Shown here one piece after another: positions 18,669 through 27,354 of a stretch of DNA of 64,000 nt (within the stretch, counting starts at the first letter, position 1; the number at the start of each line of letters is the position of its first letter). Below the pieces are notes generated by a model. The model made no database searches and was not told the origin of the DNA. It saw only the letters and a program-made list of their open reading frames with translations. This DNA comes from Paracoccaceae bacterium (lineage in GTDB: Bacteria; Pseudomonadota; Alphaproteobacteria; Rhodobacterales; Rhodobacteraceae), in the NCBI GenBank assembly GCA_028284705.1, contig JANQRE010000048.1, positions 41,109 through 105,108 on the forward strand, read 5' to 3'. The position numbers were made by a program, and so were the translations under genes.

Positions 18669-19064
18669 CTAGACTTTCCAGAACACGAACAACCCCCATG
18701 CGATGGCAATACCAAGCGGCCACCAGAGCGGCTGGCCCATGATCCCGAGCCACGCCAGAAAGATGTAGGCCGTGCCCAGAAGAGTGATAAAGAGGCGATC
18801 ACCAAGCGTCGTGGTCAGACCGAACACGCCACGGCGCTCGACACCGTCTCGGTAACGTGTGATTTCCAATGTGGCGATGACGGCCATCGCGCCGAAGATG
18901 CCGCAGAACAGGGCGAAGGTGACTGGCGTCCATGCCATCCAGAAAGATGGCCAAAGCGGTGCGGTCCAGGAAAACCTCGCTTCCTCCTGATTGGCGACAT
19001 TGCCCCAACCTTGGGCAAAAGCTGCGCCGGGGATCAGAGCGACAAGACAAAGAAGACGGTTCAT
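18669..19064 (-). CDS. Small membrane protein of the glycerol ABC transporter operon (DUF2160 family)
   Basis: This 131-residue protein begins with a hydrophobic signal-like segment (MNRLLCLVALIPGAAFAQG) and has two or three further membrane spans (VTFALFCGIFGAMAVIATLEI, FITLLGTAYIFLAWLGIM, WWPLGIAIAWGLFVFWKV). Its position as last gene after the two permeases, and its make-up, match the DUF2160 protein found in alphaproteobacterial glycerol ABC operons. Its start shares a base with the glpQ stop (TGATG). Its role in transport is unknown; it may be an accessory membrane subunit. Confidence 0.82.
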   Translation of the reverse strand: MNRLLCLVALIPGAAFAQGWGNVANQEEARFSWTAPLWPSFWMAWTPVTFALFCGIFGAMAVIATLEITRYRDGVERRGVFGLTTTLGDRLFITLLGTAYIFLAWLGIMGQPLWWPLGIAIAWGLFVFWKV

Positions 19065-19861
19065 CAGACCCTCCCCAGGGCGAAGCCCTTGGCGATGTAG
19101 TTGCGCACGAAATAGATAACGATCGCACCTGGGATGATTGTCAGCGTGCCGGCGGCGGCAAGAAGGCCGAGTTCGTAACCCGCGCTGGACGCGGTTTTCG
19201 TCATGGTCGCTGCAATCGGCTTGGCCTCGACCGCCGTCAGTGTTTTGGCCAAAAGCATCTCCACCCATGAGAACATGAAGCAGAAGAACGCGGCGACCCC
19301 GACGCCCGCTTTGATGGTCGGCAGGAAGATCGTCACGAAAAAGCGCGGGAAAGAATAGCCATCGACATAGGCCGTCTCGTCCAATTCCTTTGGCACCCCG
19401 CGCATGAACCCTTCGAGGATCCAGACCGCGAGTGGGATGTTGAAGAGGCAATGGGCCAAAGCCACCGCGATGTGGGTGTCGAATAGCCCGACCGAAGAAT
19501 AGAGTTGGAAGAAGGGCAAAGCGAAGACCGCGGCAGGCGCCATGCGGTTTGTCAGAAGCCAAAAGAACAACTGCTTGTCACCGAGGAAGCGGTAGCGTGA
19601 GAACGCGTAAGCTGCTGGTAGGGCGACGGAGATCGAGATCACCGTGTTCAGGGACACGTAGATGATCGAGTTGATATAGCCCCAGTACCAGCTTGGGTCA
19701 GTGAAGATGACCCGATAATTGTCCAGCGTGAAGGTCTGTGGAAAGAGCGAGAAACCGGAGAGGATCTCGTTCGTGGTTTTGAACGACATCGCGACGAGCC
19801 AATAGATCGGCAGCATGAGAAACGCGATATAGAGGATCGGGATGAGGGAGCGTTTTCTCAT
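19064..19861 (-). CDS. glpQ: Glycerol-type ABC transporter permease (GlpQ)
   Basis: This 265-residue MalG-like permease has six membrane spans and the EAA-like loop (GFMRGVPKELDETAYVDGYSFPRFFVTIFLPTIKAG) that contacts the ATPases. It overlaps glpP by four bases (ATGA). With GlpP it forms the channel of a carbohydrate/polyol ABC importer; the glycerol assignment comes from the whole operon (large substrate-binding protein, two ATPases, DUF2160 protein). Confidence 0.88.
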   Translation of the reverse strand: MRKRSLIPILYIAFLMLPIYWLVAMSFKTTNEILSGFSLFPQTFTLDNYRVIFTDPSWYWGYINSIIYVSLNTVISISVALPAAYAFSRYRFLGDKQLFFWLLTNRMAPAAVFALPFFQLYSSVGLFDTHIAVALAHCLFNIPLAVWILEGFMRGVPKELDETAYVDGYSFPRFFVTIFLPTIKAGVGVAAFFCFMFSWVEMLLAKTLTAVEAKPIAATMTKTASSAGYELGLLAAAGTLTIIPGAIVIYFVRNYIAKGFALGRV

Positions 19862-20721
19862 TGCGCGTCATCCTTTGTCATCAGGGTGTAGAAGAGCCAC
19901 GAGACCAGCAGCGTGATCGCGAAATAGATCAGCGACATTGCGGCGGCGGGGCCGAGATCGAACTGACCCAGCGCGATTTTCACAAGGTCGATGGACAGAA
20001 GCGTTGTCGAGTTGCCCGGGCCACCGCCGGTGAGCACGAAGGGCTCGGTGTAGATGTTGAAACTGTCCATGAAGCGCAGAAGGATCGCGATGGTCAGCAC
20101 GGTTTTCATCTTCGGAAGTTGTATGTAGCGGAAAACCTTCCAGGGGGACGCACCGTCGATCTTGGCCGCCTGATAATAGGCGTCGGGGATCGAGACGAGA
20201 CCGGCATAGGAGAGCAGCACGACCAGCGAGGTCCAATGCCAGACATCCATGACGATGATCGTCACCCAGGCCGAGATCGGCTGTTGGGTCATGTCGTAAT
20301 TGATGCCGAGCACGTCATTGAGGAAATAGCCAAGCAGACCGATCTTCGGCAGCGTAAAGATGTTCCACATGGAGCCGACGACATTCCACGGGATCAGCAT
20401 CGGCAGGGCCATCGTCACAAGACAGACCGGCACCCAGAAGCCCTTTCGTGGCATGGACAGCGCGATAATGATCCCGAGCGGGACTTCGATGATCAGGATC
20501 AGAAAGGTGAAGAGGAACTGACGTCCAAGGGCCGCTTGGAACCGGTCGGAACGCAGGATTTGTTCGAACCAGTCGAGCCCTTGCCAGAAGAAGACATTGT
20601 TGCCGAAGGTCTCCTGCACGGAGTAGTTGACCACTGTCATGATCGGCACAAGCGCGTTGAAGGCCACTAGGAACAGCACTGGAAGCACGAAGAACCACGC
20701 CTTTTGATATTCGGTTTTCAT
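19858..20721 (-). CDS. glpP: Glycerol-type ABC transporter permease (GlpP)
   Basis: This 287-residue MalF-like permease has six membrane spans and an EAA-type cytoplasmic loop (LVSIPDAYYQAAKIDGASPWKVFRYIQLPKM). It overlaps glpT by four bases upstream and glpQ by four bases downstream. It is an inner-membrane channel subunit. Confidence 0.88.
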   Translation of the reverse strand: MKTEYQKAWFFVLPVLFLVAFNALVPIMTVVNYSVQETFGNNVFFWQGLDWFEQILRSDRFQAALGRQFLFTFLILIIEVPLGIIIALSMPRKGFWVPVCLVTMALPMLIPWNVVGSMWNIFTLPKIGLLGYFLNDVLGINYDMTQQPISAWVTIIVMDVWHWTSLVVLLSYAGLVSIPDAYYQAAKIDGASPWKVFRYIQLPKMKTVLTIAILLRFMDSFNIYTEPFVLTGGGPGNSTTLLSIDLVKIALGQFDLGPAAAMSLIYFAITLLVSWLFYTLMTKDDAQ

Positions 20722-21791
20722 GGCTGTGCCTCCGTCGATATCCAGCCGTCGCGATAGAGCCGCGTCTGGTCGGGGCGGAAAGCCAGGTGGATGGCCTCGC
20801 CCTGTCCGGGCACCTCGCCTTCAACGATGGCTTTGACGGCTGTGTCGCCGACCATCGCCTCGACAACAGCGTGGCGACCGACATCGGAAACCTTGCGCAC
20901 GCGCGCGGCGACCCCTGTATCCGCGATGGTTACGAATTCCGGGCGAATGCCAATTTCGGTCGATCCGCCGTCGCCGGTTACATTACCTTCAAGCGCCACG
21001 GACTGACCTTCAAAGGTGGCTGTATTTCCCTGCGCTTCGGCGGCCAGAATGTTCATGCCGGGAGAACCAATGAAGTGACCGACGAATGTGTGTTGCGGTC
21101 GTTCGAACAGTTCCACCGGCGTGCCGATCTGCACGATCTCCCCCTCCTGCATAACCACGACCTGATCGGCGAAGGTCAAAGCTTCGGTCTGGTCATGGGT
21201 GACGTAGATCATTGTGGCTTTGACCCGTTGATGCAGCTCCTTCAGCTTCGAGCGCAGCTTCCATTTAAGGTGCGGGTCGATCACGGTCAGCGGTTCGTCG
21301 AACATCACGACATTCACATCGTCCCGCACCAATCCACGACCCATGGAAATCTTCTGTTTGTTGTCGGGTGAAAGATGGGCAGCTCGGATATCGAGCATGT
21401 CCACCACTTCCAGCATCGCCGCAATTTCGGCCACGCGCTCGGCGATGCGGGTTTCGGCGACACCGCGGTTGCGCAGTGGAAAGGCAAGGTTTTCGCGCAC
21501 AGTCATCGTGTCGTAGATCACCGGGAACTGGAACACCTGTGCGATGTTGCGCTGATCGGGCGGCAGGCCGGTCACATCCGTGCCATTGAAAAGGACTTTG
21601 CCATCGGATGGGGTCAGCAGGCCGGAGATGATGTTGAGAAGCGTGGACTTGCCGCAACCGGAAGGGCCCAGCAGCGCATAGGCGCCGCCATCTTCCCAGT
21701 CGAGGTCGATTTCTTTCAGCGCGTAGTCCTCGTCTGCCTTCGGGTTCGGCAGATAGGAATGGCGCAGGTTGGAGAGCGTGATTTTGGCCAT
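20718..21791 (-). CDS. glpT: Glycerol-type ABC transporter ATPase (GlpT) with degenerate signature motif
   Basis: This 357-residue MalK-like ATPase has Walker A GPSGCGKS (42-49), Q-loop Gln88, Walker B VVMFDEP with Glu166, and a canonical H-loop His199 (YVTHDQ). A C-terminal TOBE/OB regulatory domain follows. Its ABC signature is not LSGGQ but LSPDN (140-144), so it cannot form a normal signature contact. The sister ATPase GlpS has the opposite defect. Its start shares one base with the glpS stop. Confidence 0.9.
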   Translation of the reverse strand: MAKITLSNLRHSYLPNPKADEDYALKEIDLDWEDGGAYALLGPSGCGKSTLLNIISGLLTPSDGKVLFNGTDVTGLPPDQRNIAQVFQFPVIYDTMTVRENLAFPLRNRGVAETRIAERVAEIAAMLEVVDMLDIRAAHLSPDNKQKISMGRGLVRDDVNVVMFDEPLTVIDPHLKWKLRSKLKELHQRVKATMIYVTHDQTEALTFADQVVVMQEGEIVQIGTPVELFERPQHTFVGHFIGSPGMNILAAEAQGNTATFEGQSVALEGNVTGDGGSTEIGIRPEFVTIADTGVAARVRKVSDVGRHAVVEAMVGDTAVKAIVEGEVPGQGEAIHLAFRPDQTRLYRDGWISTEAQP

Positions 21792-22855
21792 CAGGCAACG
21801 AGCCTCCCGTCTGGGCCGAAATAGAATGCCTTGCTGGCATCCATGAAGAACTGGTGATCTTCGCCAACTTCGTAGGGGTGTACGCCGTGTGCCAGTGACA
21901 CCCAGCCATCCTCACCCATCTGGAAATGCGCGCTGGACTCAGAGCCGGACAATTCGGTGACGAGCACGGTGCCCTTCAGTGGCACATCGTTCGAAGTTTC
22001 AGCGATTGGCGTCACATGATGTGGCCGGATGGCGACGGTATAAACCCCGTCTGGCAGTCCGGCGGCGGTGCCTTGCATCTCCCACGTGACACCGGTTTTC
22101 AGGCGCGCGGTAGGACCAGATTTCACGATCTCGGCGGCGTTGATCGGCGGGTCGGAAAAGACGCGCGCCGCCGTGAGGTTCTCAGGTTTGCGGTAAATCT
22201 CCGCTGTGCGACCGAATTGGCTGACATAGCCATCTTCCATCAGCGCGGTGTAACCGCCCAAAAGCAGGGCTTCTTCCGGTTCGGACGTGGCATAGACCAC
22301 GACAGCACCGCGTCCGGCGAAGAGTTCGGGCAGTTGCTCCCGCAGCTCCTCGCGCAGTTTGTAGTCGAGGTTTGCGAGCGGTTCATCGAGGAAAACCGCG
22401 CGGCTCTCTTTCGCAATCGCACGCGCCAAGGCGCAGCGTTGTTGCTGGCCGCCAGAGAGTTCCTGTGGGCGGCGGTTCAGCATCGGACGGAGCTGCAAAA
22501 TGTCTGCGGCTTCCTCGACCCGACCCTGAATTTCGGATTTCGCCATGCCTGCGACCTTGAGCGGGGAGGCGATGTTCTCGAACACGGTCATCTGCGGATA
22601 GTTCACGAAGAACTGGTGCACGAGGCTGATGTTGCGTTTCTGCGTGGACAGGCGAGAGACGTCTTGCCCGTCCATCCAAATCTCACCCGAGGCCAGCGGA
22701 TCGAGGCCCGCCATCAGCTTGATGAGAGACGTTTTGCCGGACCCGGTCTGTCCGAGAAGCACATTGAAATGCCCGGTTTCCAGCACAAGCGAGGTCGGCT
22801 TGATATGTGTGATCCCGCGGATCACCTTGCTGGCCTGTTTCAGCTCTACTGTCAT
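21791..22855 (-). CDS. glpS: Glycerol-type ABC transporter ATPase (GlpS) with H-loop histidine replaced
   Basis: This 354-residue MalK-like ATPase has Walker A GQTGSGKT (35-42), Q-loop Gln81, an intact LSGGQ signature (133-137) and Walker B VFLDEP with Glu158. The switch histidine position reads YATSEPEEA, so Ser191 stands where His is normal. A TOBE-type domain forms the C-terminus. It follows glpV after a 100-bp gap holding a strong hairpin. It works as a heterodimer with GlpT. Confidence 0.9.
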   Translation of the reverse strand: MTVELKQASKVIRGITHIKPTSLVLETGHFNVLLGQTGSGKTSLIKLMAGLDPLASGEIWMDGQDVSRLSTQKRNISLVHQFFVNYPQMTVFENIASPLKVAGMAKSEIQGRVEEAADILQLRPMLNRRPQELSGGQQQRCALARAIAKESRAVFLDEPLANLDYKLREELREQLPELFAGRGAVVVYATSEPEEALLLGGYTALMEDGYVSQFGRTAEIYRKPENLTAARVFSDPPINAAEIVKSGPTARLKTGVTWEMQGTAAGLPDGVYTVAIRPHHVTPIAETSNDVPLKGTVLVTELSGSESSAHFQMGEDGWVSLAHGVHPYEVGEDHQFFMDASKAFYFGPDGRLVA

Positions 22856-22879
22856 TGGTCGTTACCCTGTGTGGCAAAT

Positions 22880-22907
22880 GGCCGAGGTCGGACGTGAGAC
22901 CCCGGCC
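22880..22907 (-). terminator. Intercistronic hairpin between glpV and glpS
   Basis: A 10-bp stem (GGCCGAGGTC/GACCCCGGCC, one G-U wobble) encloses an 8-base loop, right after the substrate-binding gene. No run of T follows on the minus strand, so it is more likely a 3'-end stabiliser or partial terminator that keeps binding-protein mRNA higher than that for the membrane parts. Confidence 0.6.
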
Positions 22908-22955
22908 ACCAATCGGCCCCTTACCAGGAAGGGACCGACGGGGAGGTGTGTGTCG

Positions 22956-24689
22956 CTACTGTTGCCAGCGGGCGACAAGCTCGTCGTAGTTCACGGTCTC
23001 GCCTTGCGGCTTCTCGTTGTCGAGCTTGGCTTTTGCGCCACCCTTGCCGAGCCATTCAGAGGGATCCTTCTCCTCGTTCAGGCGCGGACCGCAGCCGCCA
23101 TAGACATTGGCACCCTCATCAGCGGCCTGCATCCGGGCCATGGTGATGTCCATCTCTTCTGCGAGACGGTCCATCGCCTGCTGCGGTGTGAAGGCACCGG
23201 AGTTCACGTCACCAATCTGCTGCCACCAGATCTGCGCCAGCTTCGGATAGTCCGGCACATTGATGCCCGTGGGCGACCAGCGAACCCGGTCCGGTGAGCG
23301 ATAGAACTCGACCAACCCGCCAAGCTTCGGCGCGCGCTCGGTGAAGCTCTCATGATTGATCGAGCTATCCCGGATGAAGGTCAGACCGACATGGGACTTC
23401 TTCACATCCACCGTTTTCGAGGTGACGAACTGTGCATAGAGCCAGGCGGCCTGTGCCCGATCCGAAGGTGTGGATTTCAGGAAGGTCCAGGACCCCACAT
23501 CCTGATAACCGACTTTCTGACCCTCTTCCCAATAGGGCCCATGCGGGCTCGGCGCCATGCGCCACAGCGGGTTGCCATCGGCATCCACAGTGTTGTTGCC
23601 TTCTGATTGCGGCTTCACCATGTCGGCGGTGAAGGCGGTGTACCAGAAGATCTGCTGGGCCACGTTGCCTTGCGCGAGAGCAGGCAGGGACTGGTAGAAG
23701 TCATAGGACGCCGCACCTGGAGGCGCATAGGCCCGAAGCCATTCGTCCCATTTGCGGATCGCGTAGACAGCAGCAGGACCGTTGGCACCACCGCCGCGCG
23801 TCACGGACGCACCGGCAGGATTACAGGAGCCCGCTTCCATGCGAATGCCCCATTCGTCAATCGGTACACCGTTGGGTTCGCCAATCGACCCTGCACCGGC
23901 CATCGACAGCCACGCATCCGTCATTCGCCAGCCGAGGTCCGGCGCACGTTTGCCGTAATCCATGTGGCCATAGATCGCGGTGCCGTCGATCTCTTTGACA
24001 TCTTCCGAGAAGAACTGCGCGATGTCCTCATAGGCCGACCAGTTCACCGGAACGCCCAGGTCATAGCCATATTTTGCTTTGAACTGTTCTTGCAGGTCTT
24101 CGCGGTCGAACCAGTCTTTGCGGAACCAGTAGAGGTTCGCAAATTGCTGATCGGGCAGTTGGTAGAGATTGCCATCGGGGCCGGTCGTGAACTGGATGCC
24201 CATGAAGTCATCGAGATCCAGCGTCGGCGATGTGGTCGCCGCCCAATCCCCGGCCATCTGTTCGGTCAGGTTGTAAGCCTGTTGCAGACGCGAATGGGTG
24301 CCGATCAGATCGGAATCGTTGACATAGCCGTCATAGAGGTTCCGGTTGGTCTGCATCTGGGTTTGCACCGCCTGCACCACCTCACCCTCGCCGAGGATCT
24401 GGTGGTTCACCTTGATGCCGGTGATTTCCTCGAACGCCTTGGTCAGAACCTCTGACTCGTAGCCGTGGGTCGGAATGCCCTCTGACAGCACATTGATTTC
24501 CATGCCGCTATACGGTTGAGCGGCGTTGATGAACCATTCCATTTCCGCCATCTGCTCTTCTTTGCTGAGCGTCGATGGCTGGAATTCCTGGTCAATCCAT
24601 TTCTGGGCTGCTGCCGCGTCGGCAAAAGCAGTCCCGGACCCCGCGATGACGGCCACAGCCGCTGTCGCGGAGAGCAGATACTTGCGCAT
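22956..24689 (-). CDS. glpV: Glycerol-type ABC transporter substrate-binding protein (GlpV)
   Basis: This 577-residue periplasmic protein has a signal peptide ending about GTAFADA. The long form (far bigger than usual sugar-binding proteins of about 420 residues), with stretches such as VNVPDYPKLAQIWWQQIGD and NVYGGCGPRLNEEKDPSEW, matches the GlpV group. The start at 24689 has a GGAGGAG eight bases upstream; a non-ATG start 15 bases earlier is unlikely. It is first in the glpVSTPQ operon. glpK, glpD and a GlpR regulator are not in the window. Confidence 0.9.
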   Translation of the reverse strand: MRKYLLSATAAVAVIAGSGTAFADAAAAQKWIDQEFQPSTLSKEEQMAEMEWFINAAQPYSGMEINVLSEGIPTHGYESEVLTKAFEEITGIKVNHQILGEGEVVQAVQTQMQTNRNLYDGYVNDSDLIGTHSRLQQAYNLTEQMAGDWAATTSPTLDLDDFMGIQFTTGPDGNLYQLPDQQFANLYWFRKDWFDREDLQEQFKAKYGYDLGVPVNWSAYEDIAQFFSEDVKEIDGTAIYGHMDYGKRAPDLGWRMTDAWLSMAGAGSIGEPNGVPIDEWGIRMEAGSCNPAGASVTRGGGANGPAAVYAIRKWDEWLRAYAPPGAASYDFYQSLPALAQGNVAQQIFWYTAFTADMVKPQSEGNNTVDADGNPLWRMAPSPHGPYWEEGQKVGYQDVGSWTFLKSTPSDRAQAAWLYAQFVTSKTVDVKKSHVGLTFIRDSSINHESFTERAPKLGGLVEFYRSPDRVRWSPTGINVPDYPKLAQIWWQQIGDVNSGAFTPQQAMDRLAEEMDITMARMQAADEGANVYGGCGPRLNEEKDPSEWLGKGGAKAKLDNEKPQGETVNYDELVARWQQ

Positions 24690-24739
24690 CTTGTCTCCTC
24701 CCAAATTTTCAAAATAAGCCGGGTTTCGCCGACTGATCT

Positions 24740-24783
24740 AGGGTAGGCAGGATATCGACGCGCTGTCAAACTAATTCTTTAGT
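24740..24783 (-). promoter_or_regulatory. Candidate glpV promoter and operator
   Basis: On the minus strand TTGACA (24769-24764) is followed after 18 bp by TACCCT (24745-24740), a plausible sigma-70 pair. Just upstream and touching the -35 lies the inverted repeat ACTAA-TTCT-TTAGT (24770-24783) in an AT-rich stretch, a possible regulator site. The -10 match is weak. Confidence 0.4.
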
Positions 24784-24938
24784 AGTTATTAATTAATTAA
24801 TATCAAATAGTTAATTGATGATCGCTCGAGTATTGAGTCCGAAGAGCAACTTTCGATGAGGAGAGAAACGAGTCTCTTTGTCTCAGTCAGAACGGGGTCT
24901 GGCGGGCCGTTATGCCTTCTCGGGCTGAGAGCCGGAGG

Positions 24939-26303
24939 CTACTTCGAATAGCGTTCCAGAATCCGGTTCAGCTTGCGACCTTGAGCGGTGGATGGGACAG
25001 GAGCGCTCTTTACGGCGTTGAAGTACTCATTCGGATCATAGCGCTGAACCGGAAGGTCAAGCGCATCAGCCGTCAATTGACCCATCGAAAGAAGCAATTG
25101 GAACGCAGCCAATTGCGCATTGCTGTCGTTAATCACGCGATTGGTGCGGGCGTCGGACAGGGCCTGTTCGGCATCCAGAACGTCGAGCGTTGTCCTTGCG
25201 CCCAATCGGGCCTCTTCCCGAACGCCGTCAAAGGCGACCTGAGCCGCCCTGATCTGACGGTCGCTCGCTGCGATCTGAGCGCGCGCCACGGCGAGCTGTG
25301 TCCAGCTATCCGCCACGTTCTGGCGCGTCGTGAGAACTGTCTGGCTCAAAGCAGAGCGCGACGCATGCACCTGGGCCTGCGCCCGGCGCAGCTGTGCAGA
25401 GAGCTGGCCACCTTGGTAAATCGGCATGGTCATGTTGAGCGATACGGAGCTGTTATTGTCGCTGCTGTTGCTATGCCCGGCGGTGGCATTGAATCCAATC
25501 CGCGGCTTGGTAGCGGCGCGGGCCCGCGCCACATTCAACTCGTCCGCTTTGATCTGTCTCTGCGCCTGCAGGACATCCGGGAAGCTTCTTTCCCCCAGGC
25601 CTTGCGCGGCATTGACCGAGCCGGGCAGGGACGGCAGTGATCGAATGCCGGTCAAACGACCGGGTGCTTTGCCGACAGCGGCTTTGTAGAGTTCGCGCGA
25701 GATCGCGAGATCGCCTTGCGCCTGGGCAAGCTGGCCGCGCCCGGAGGCAAGGCGCGCCTCGGCCTGTGCGACGTCGGTTCTTGTGACCTCACCGACTTCG
25801 AACCGGTCGCGCGCAGCGCGGAGTTCTCGGGTGATCAGACGTAGATTGCTCTCCCGCAATGTGACCACGCGACTGTCGCGGACAACGGCGATATAGGCCT
25901 GTACTGCACCGAGGAGGACTTGCTGCTCAAGGCCAAGCAATTGCGCGCGGGCTGCGAACACCGTCTGCTTGGCGGCTTCTACGGCGAGCGCCGAATTGCC
26001 GCCATCATAGAGCAGCAGGTCCATGGAAATCCCGACGGTCGAGCTTAGGTTACCTCCCCCGCCGCCAAGACCTGTTGCCTGGTCGGAGTGCGTGATTGTT
26101 GAACTCAATGCAATCTGGGGCCGCAGGGCCGCCAGTGCCACAGCCACGTTTTCATCCTGCGCCCGCAGCAAGGCGCGGTTCTGTTCCAAGAGGTTCGAGT
26201 TGTTGTACGCCGCCGTCATCGCATCGCGCAGCGACTCCGCGATGCTCGACGTCGGAAACAGGACCACAGCCGCGAAGCAGAAAGCATGAAGTGCGCGTCT
26301 CAT
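24939..26303 (-). CDS. TolC-family outer membrane efflux protein
   Basis: This 454-residue protein has a signal peptide (MRRALHAFCFAAVVLFPTSS...) and two homologous halves of long alpha-helices and short beta segments, as in TolC. Typical pieces are DLLLYDGGN and LDVLDAEQALSDARTNRV. It forms the trimeric outer-membrane duct for type I secretion and RND efflux. It is monocistronic here with no pump partner beside it, which fits a general housekeeping TolC. Confidence 0.93.
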   Translation of the reverse strand: MRRALHAFCFAAVVLFPTSSIAESLRDAMTAAYNNSNLLEQNRALLRAQDENVAVALAALRPQIALSSTITHSDQATGLGGGGGNLSSTVGISMDLLLYDGGNSALAVEAAKQTVFAARAQLLGLEQQVLLGAVQAYIAVVRDSRVVTLRESNLRLITRELRAARDRFEVGEVTRTDVAQAEARLASGRGQLAQAQGDLAISRELYKAAVGKAPGRLTGIRSLPSLPGSVNAAQGLGERSFPDVLQAQRQIKADELNVARARAATKPRIGFNATAGHSNSSDNNSSVSLNMTMPIYQGGQLSAQLRRAQAQVHASRSALSQTVLTTRQNVADSWTQLAVARAQIAASDRQIRAAQVAFDGVREEARLGARTTLDVLDAEQALSDARTNRVINDSNAQLAAFQLLLSMGQLTADALDLPVQRYDPNEYFNAVKSAPVPSTAQGRKLNRILERYSK

Positions 26304-26692
26304 GAAATAGGTATTCCCTTCTCAAAGCGATGGCAGGGCAAAAGCGGTCCTCTAGTTACTATGTCGGTGAAGAGCGACCGGCAATTGATATTTCTGGTCA
26401 AGAGGCACTGCCCTTTAAGTTATTCGCATGGCGTCTATGAGGCCATTTTGAACTAACTAGTTTAGATTGGTTTTGCGACCATGTACACCACTCGTTCGTG
26501 ATGGATAGCGTTTTCCAGCCGCTTGTTGTGACTTTCCGTCAAATGGGTCTTTGGATCGGTGCCGCGCGGTAGCTTGGTGAAGGAAGTCATTCGGACTTCA
26601 GGTTTCCCAACTGCGCGCCGATTTACAAATAATTAGTCAGCCTTCGTTTATGCAGCGTCTCGGAGCGACAGACATGTTTTCGAGGAGCCGAA
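26304..26692. other. 389-bp intergenic region between tolC and the chemotaxis operon
   Basis: This divergent region must hold both promoters. The only clear sequence signal is a dyad around AACTAGTT within AACTAACTAGTTTAG (26451-26465), about 150 bp upstream of tolC, which could be a TetR-type operator. No RNA gene or credible small protein was recognised. Confidence 0.5.
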
Positions 26693-26977
26693 ATGGCACG
26701 ACCCGAGCCCCTGACCTTGGAGCTTTCCGATGCGGATTGGTTTGCGAACCCGGAACGCGTCGTGGAGATGATCGCGCGGCACTCTGAGGGAGATGTTGCG
26801 GTCAATGCTGAAAACAGTGGCCCGATCCTCGCACAAACTGCTCAGATCCTTCTTGCCGCAAAGAAAACTGCGGAAGCTCGGGGTGCGACGCTCAAACTCG
26901 AAAAGCCGTCAGGACAACTCTGCGAGAGCCTCAGATTTCTGGGTCTGCACTCTACTTTTCTCGGGACAGCGGAATGA
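26693..26977 (+). CDS. STAS-domain protein of the chemotaxis operon
   Basis: This 94-residue single-domain protein resembles small STAS proteins found first in alphaproteobacterial che operons. The core (GDVAVNAENSGPILAQTAQILLAAKKTAEARGATLKLEKPS) has the helix-strand layout, but the usual phosphorylatable Ser/Thr motif (D-S/T-x-G) is not evident. The stop overlaps the cheY start by four bases. Its role in chemotaxis is not established. Confidence 0.75.
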   Translation: MARPEPLTLELSDADWFANPERVVEMIARHSEGDVAVNAENSGPILAQTAQILLAAKKTAEARGATLKLEKPSGQLCESLRFLGLHSTFLGTAE

Positions 26978-27351
26978 CCATGAGTGCCCATATTCTTGCC
27001 ATAGACGACTCCCGGACGATCCGGGAACTGGTCACTCAGACACTGAATGAGGCCGGTTTCAAAGTGACCACCGCAGATGATGGCGTCTCCGGCGTCGATG
27101 CCTTTGGCGAAGGCAACTACGACGCGGTGATCACCGACATTAACATGCCGAATATGAACGGCTTCGGAGTGATTGAAGCGATCAGGCATGGGGGTAAGAA
27201 CAAGCGCGTCCCGATCCTCGTTATGACCACTGAGAGCAGCACCGTTCTGAAAGAGCGTGCCCGAAATGCGGGTGCCACAGGTTGGATCGTCAAGCCCTTC
27301 GATGACGTAAGCCTTGTCGACGTGCTTCGTCGCGTGACGGGAGTTCGTTAA
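26974..27351 (+). CDS. cheY: Chemotaxis response regulator CheY
   Basis: This 125-residue single receiver domain has the acidic pair Asp11/Asp12, phosphoacceptor Asp55 (ITDINMPN), Thr85 and Lys107 (WIVKPFDD). Phosphorylated CheY would act on the flagellar motor switch. Its normal kinase CheA, encoded next, is broken in this sequence. Confidence 0.92.
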   Translation: MTMSAHILAIDDSRTIRELVTQTLNEAGFKVTTADDGVSGVDAFGEGNYDAVITDINMPNMNGFGVIEAIRHGGKNKRVPILVMTTESSTVLKERARNAGATGWIVKPFDDVSLVDVLRRVTGVR

Positions 27352-27354
27352 GAC

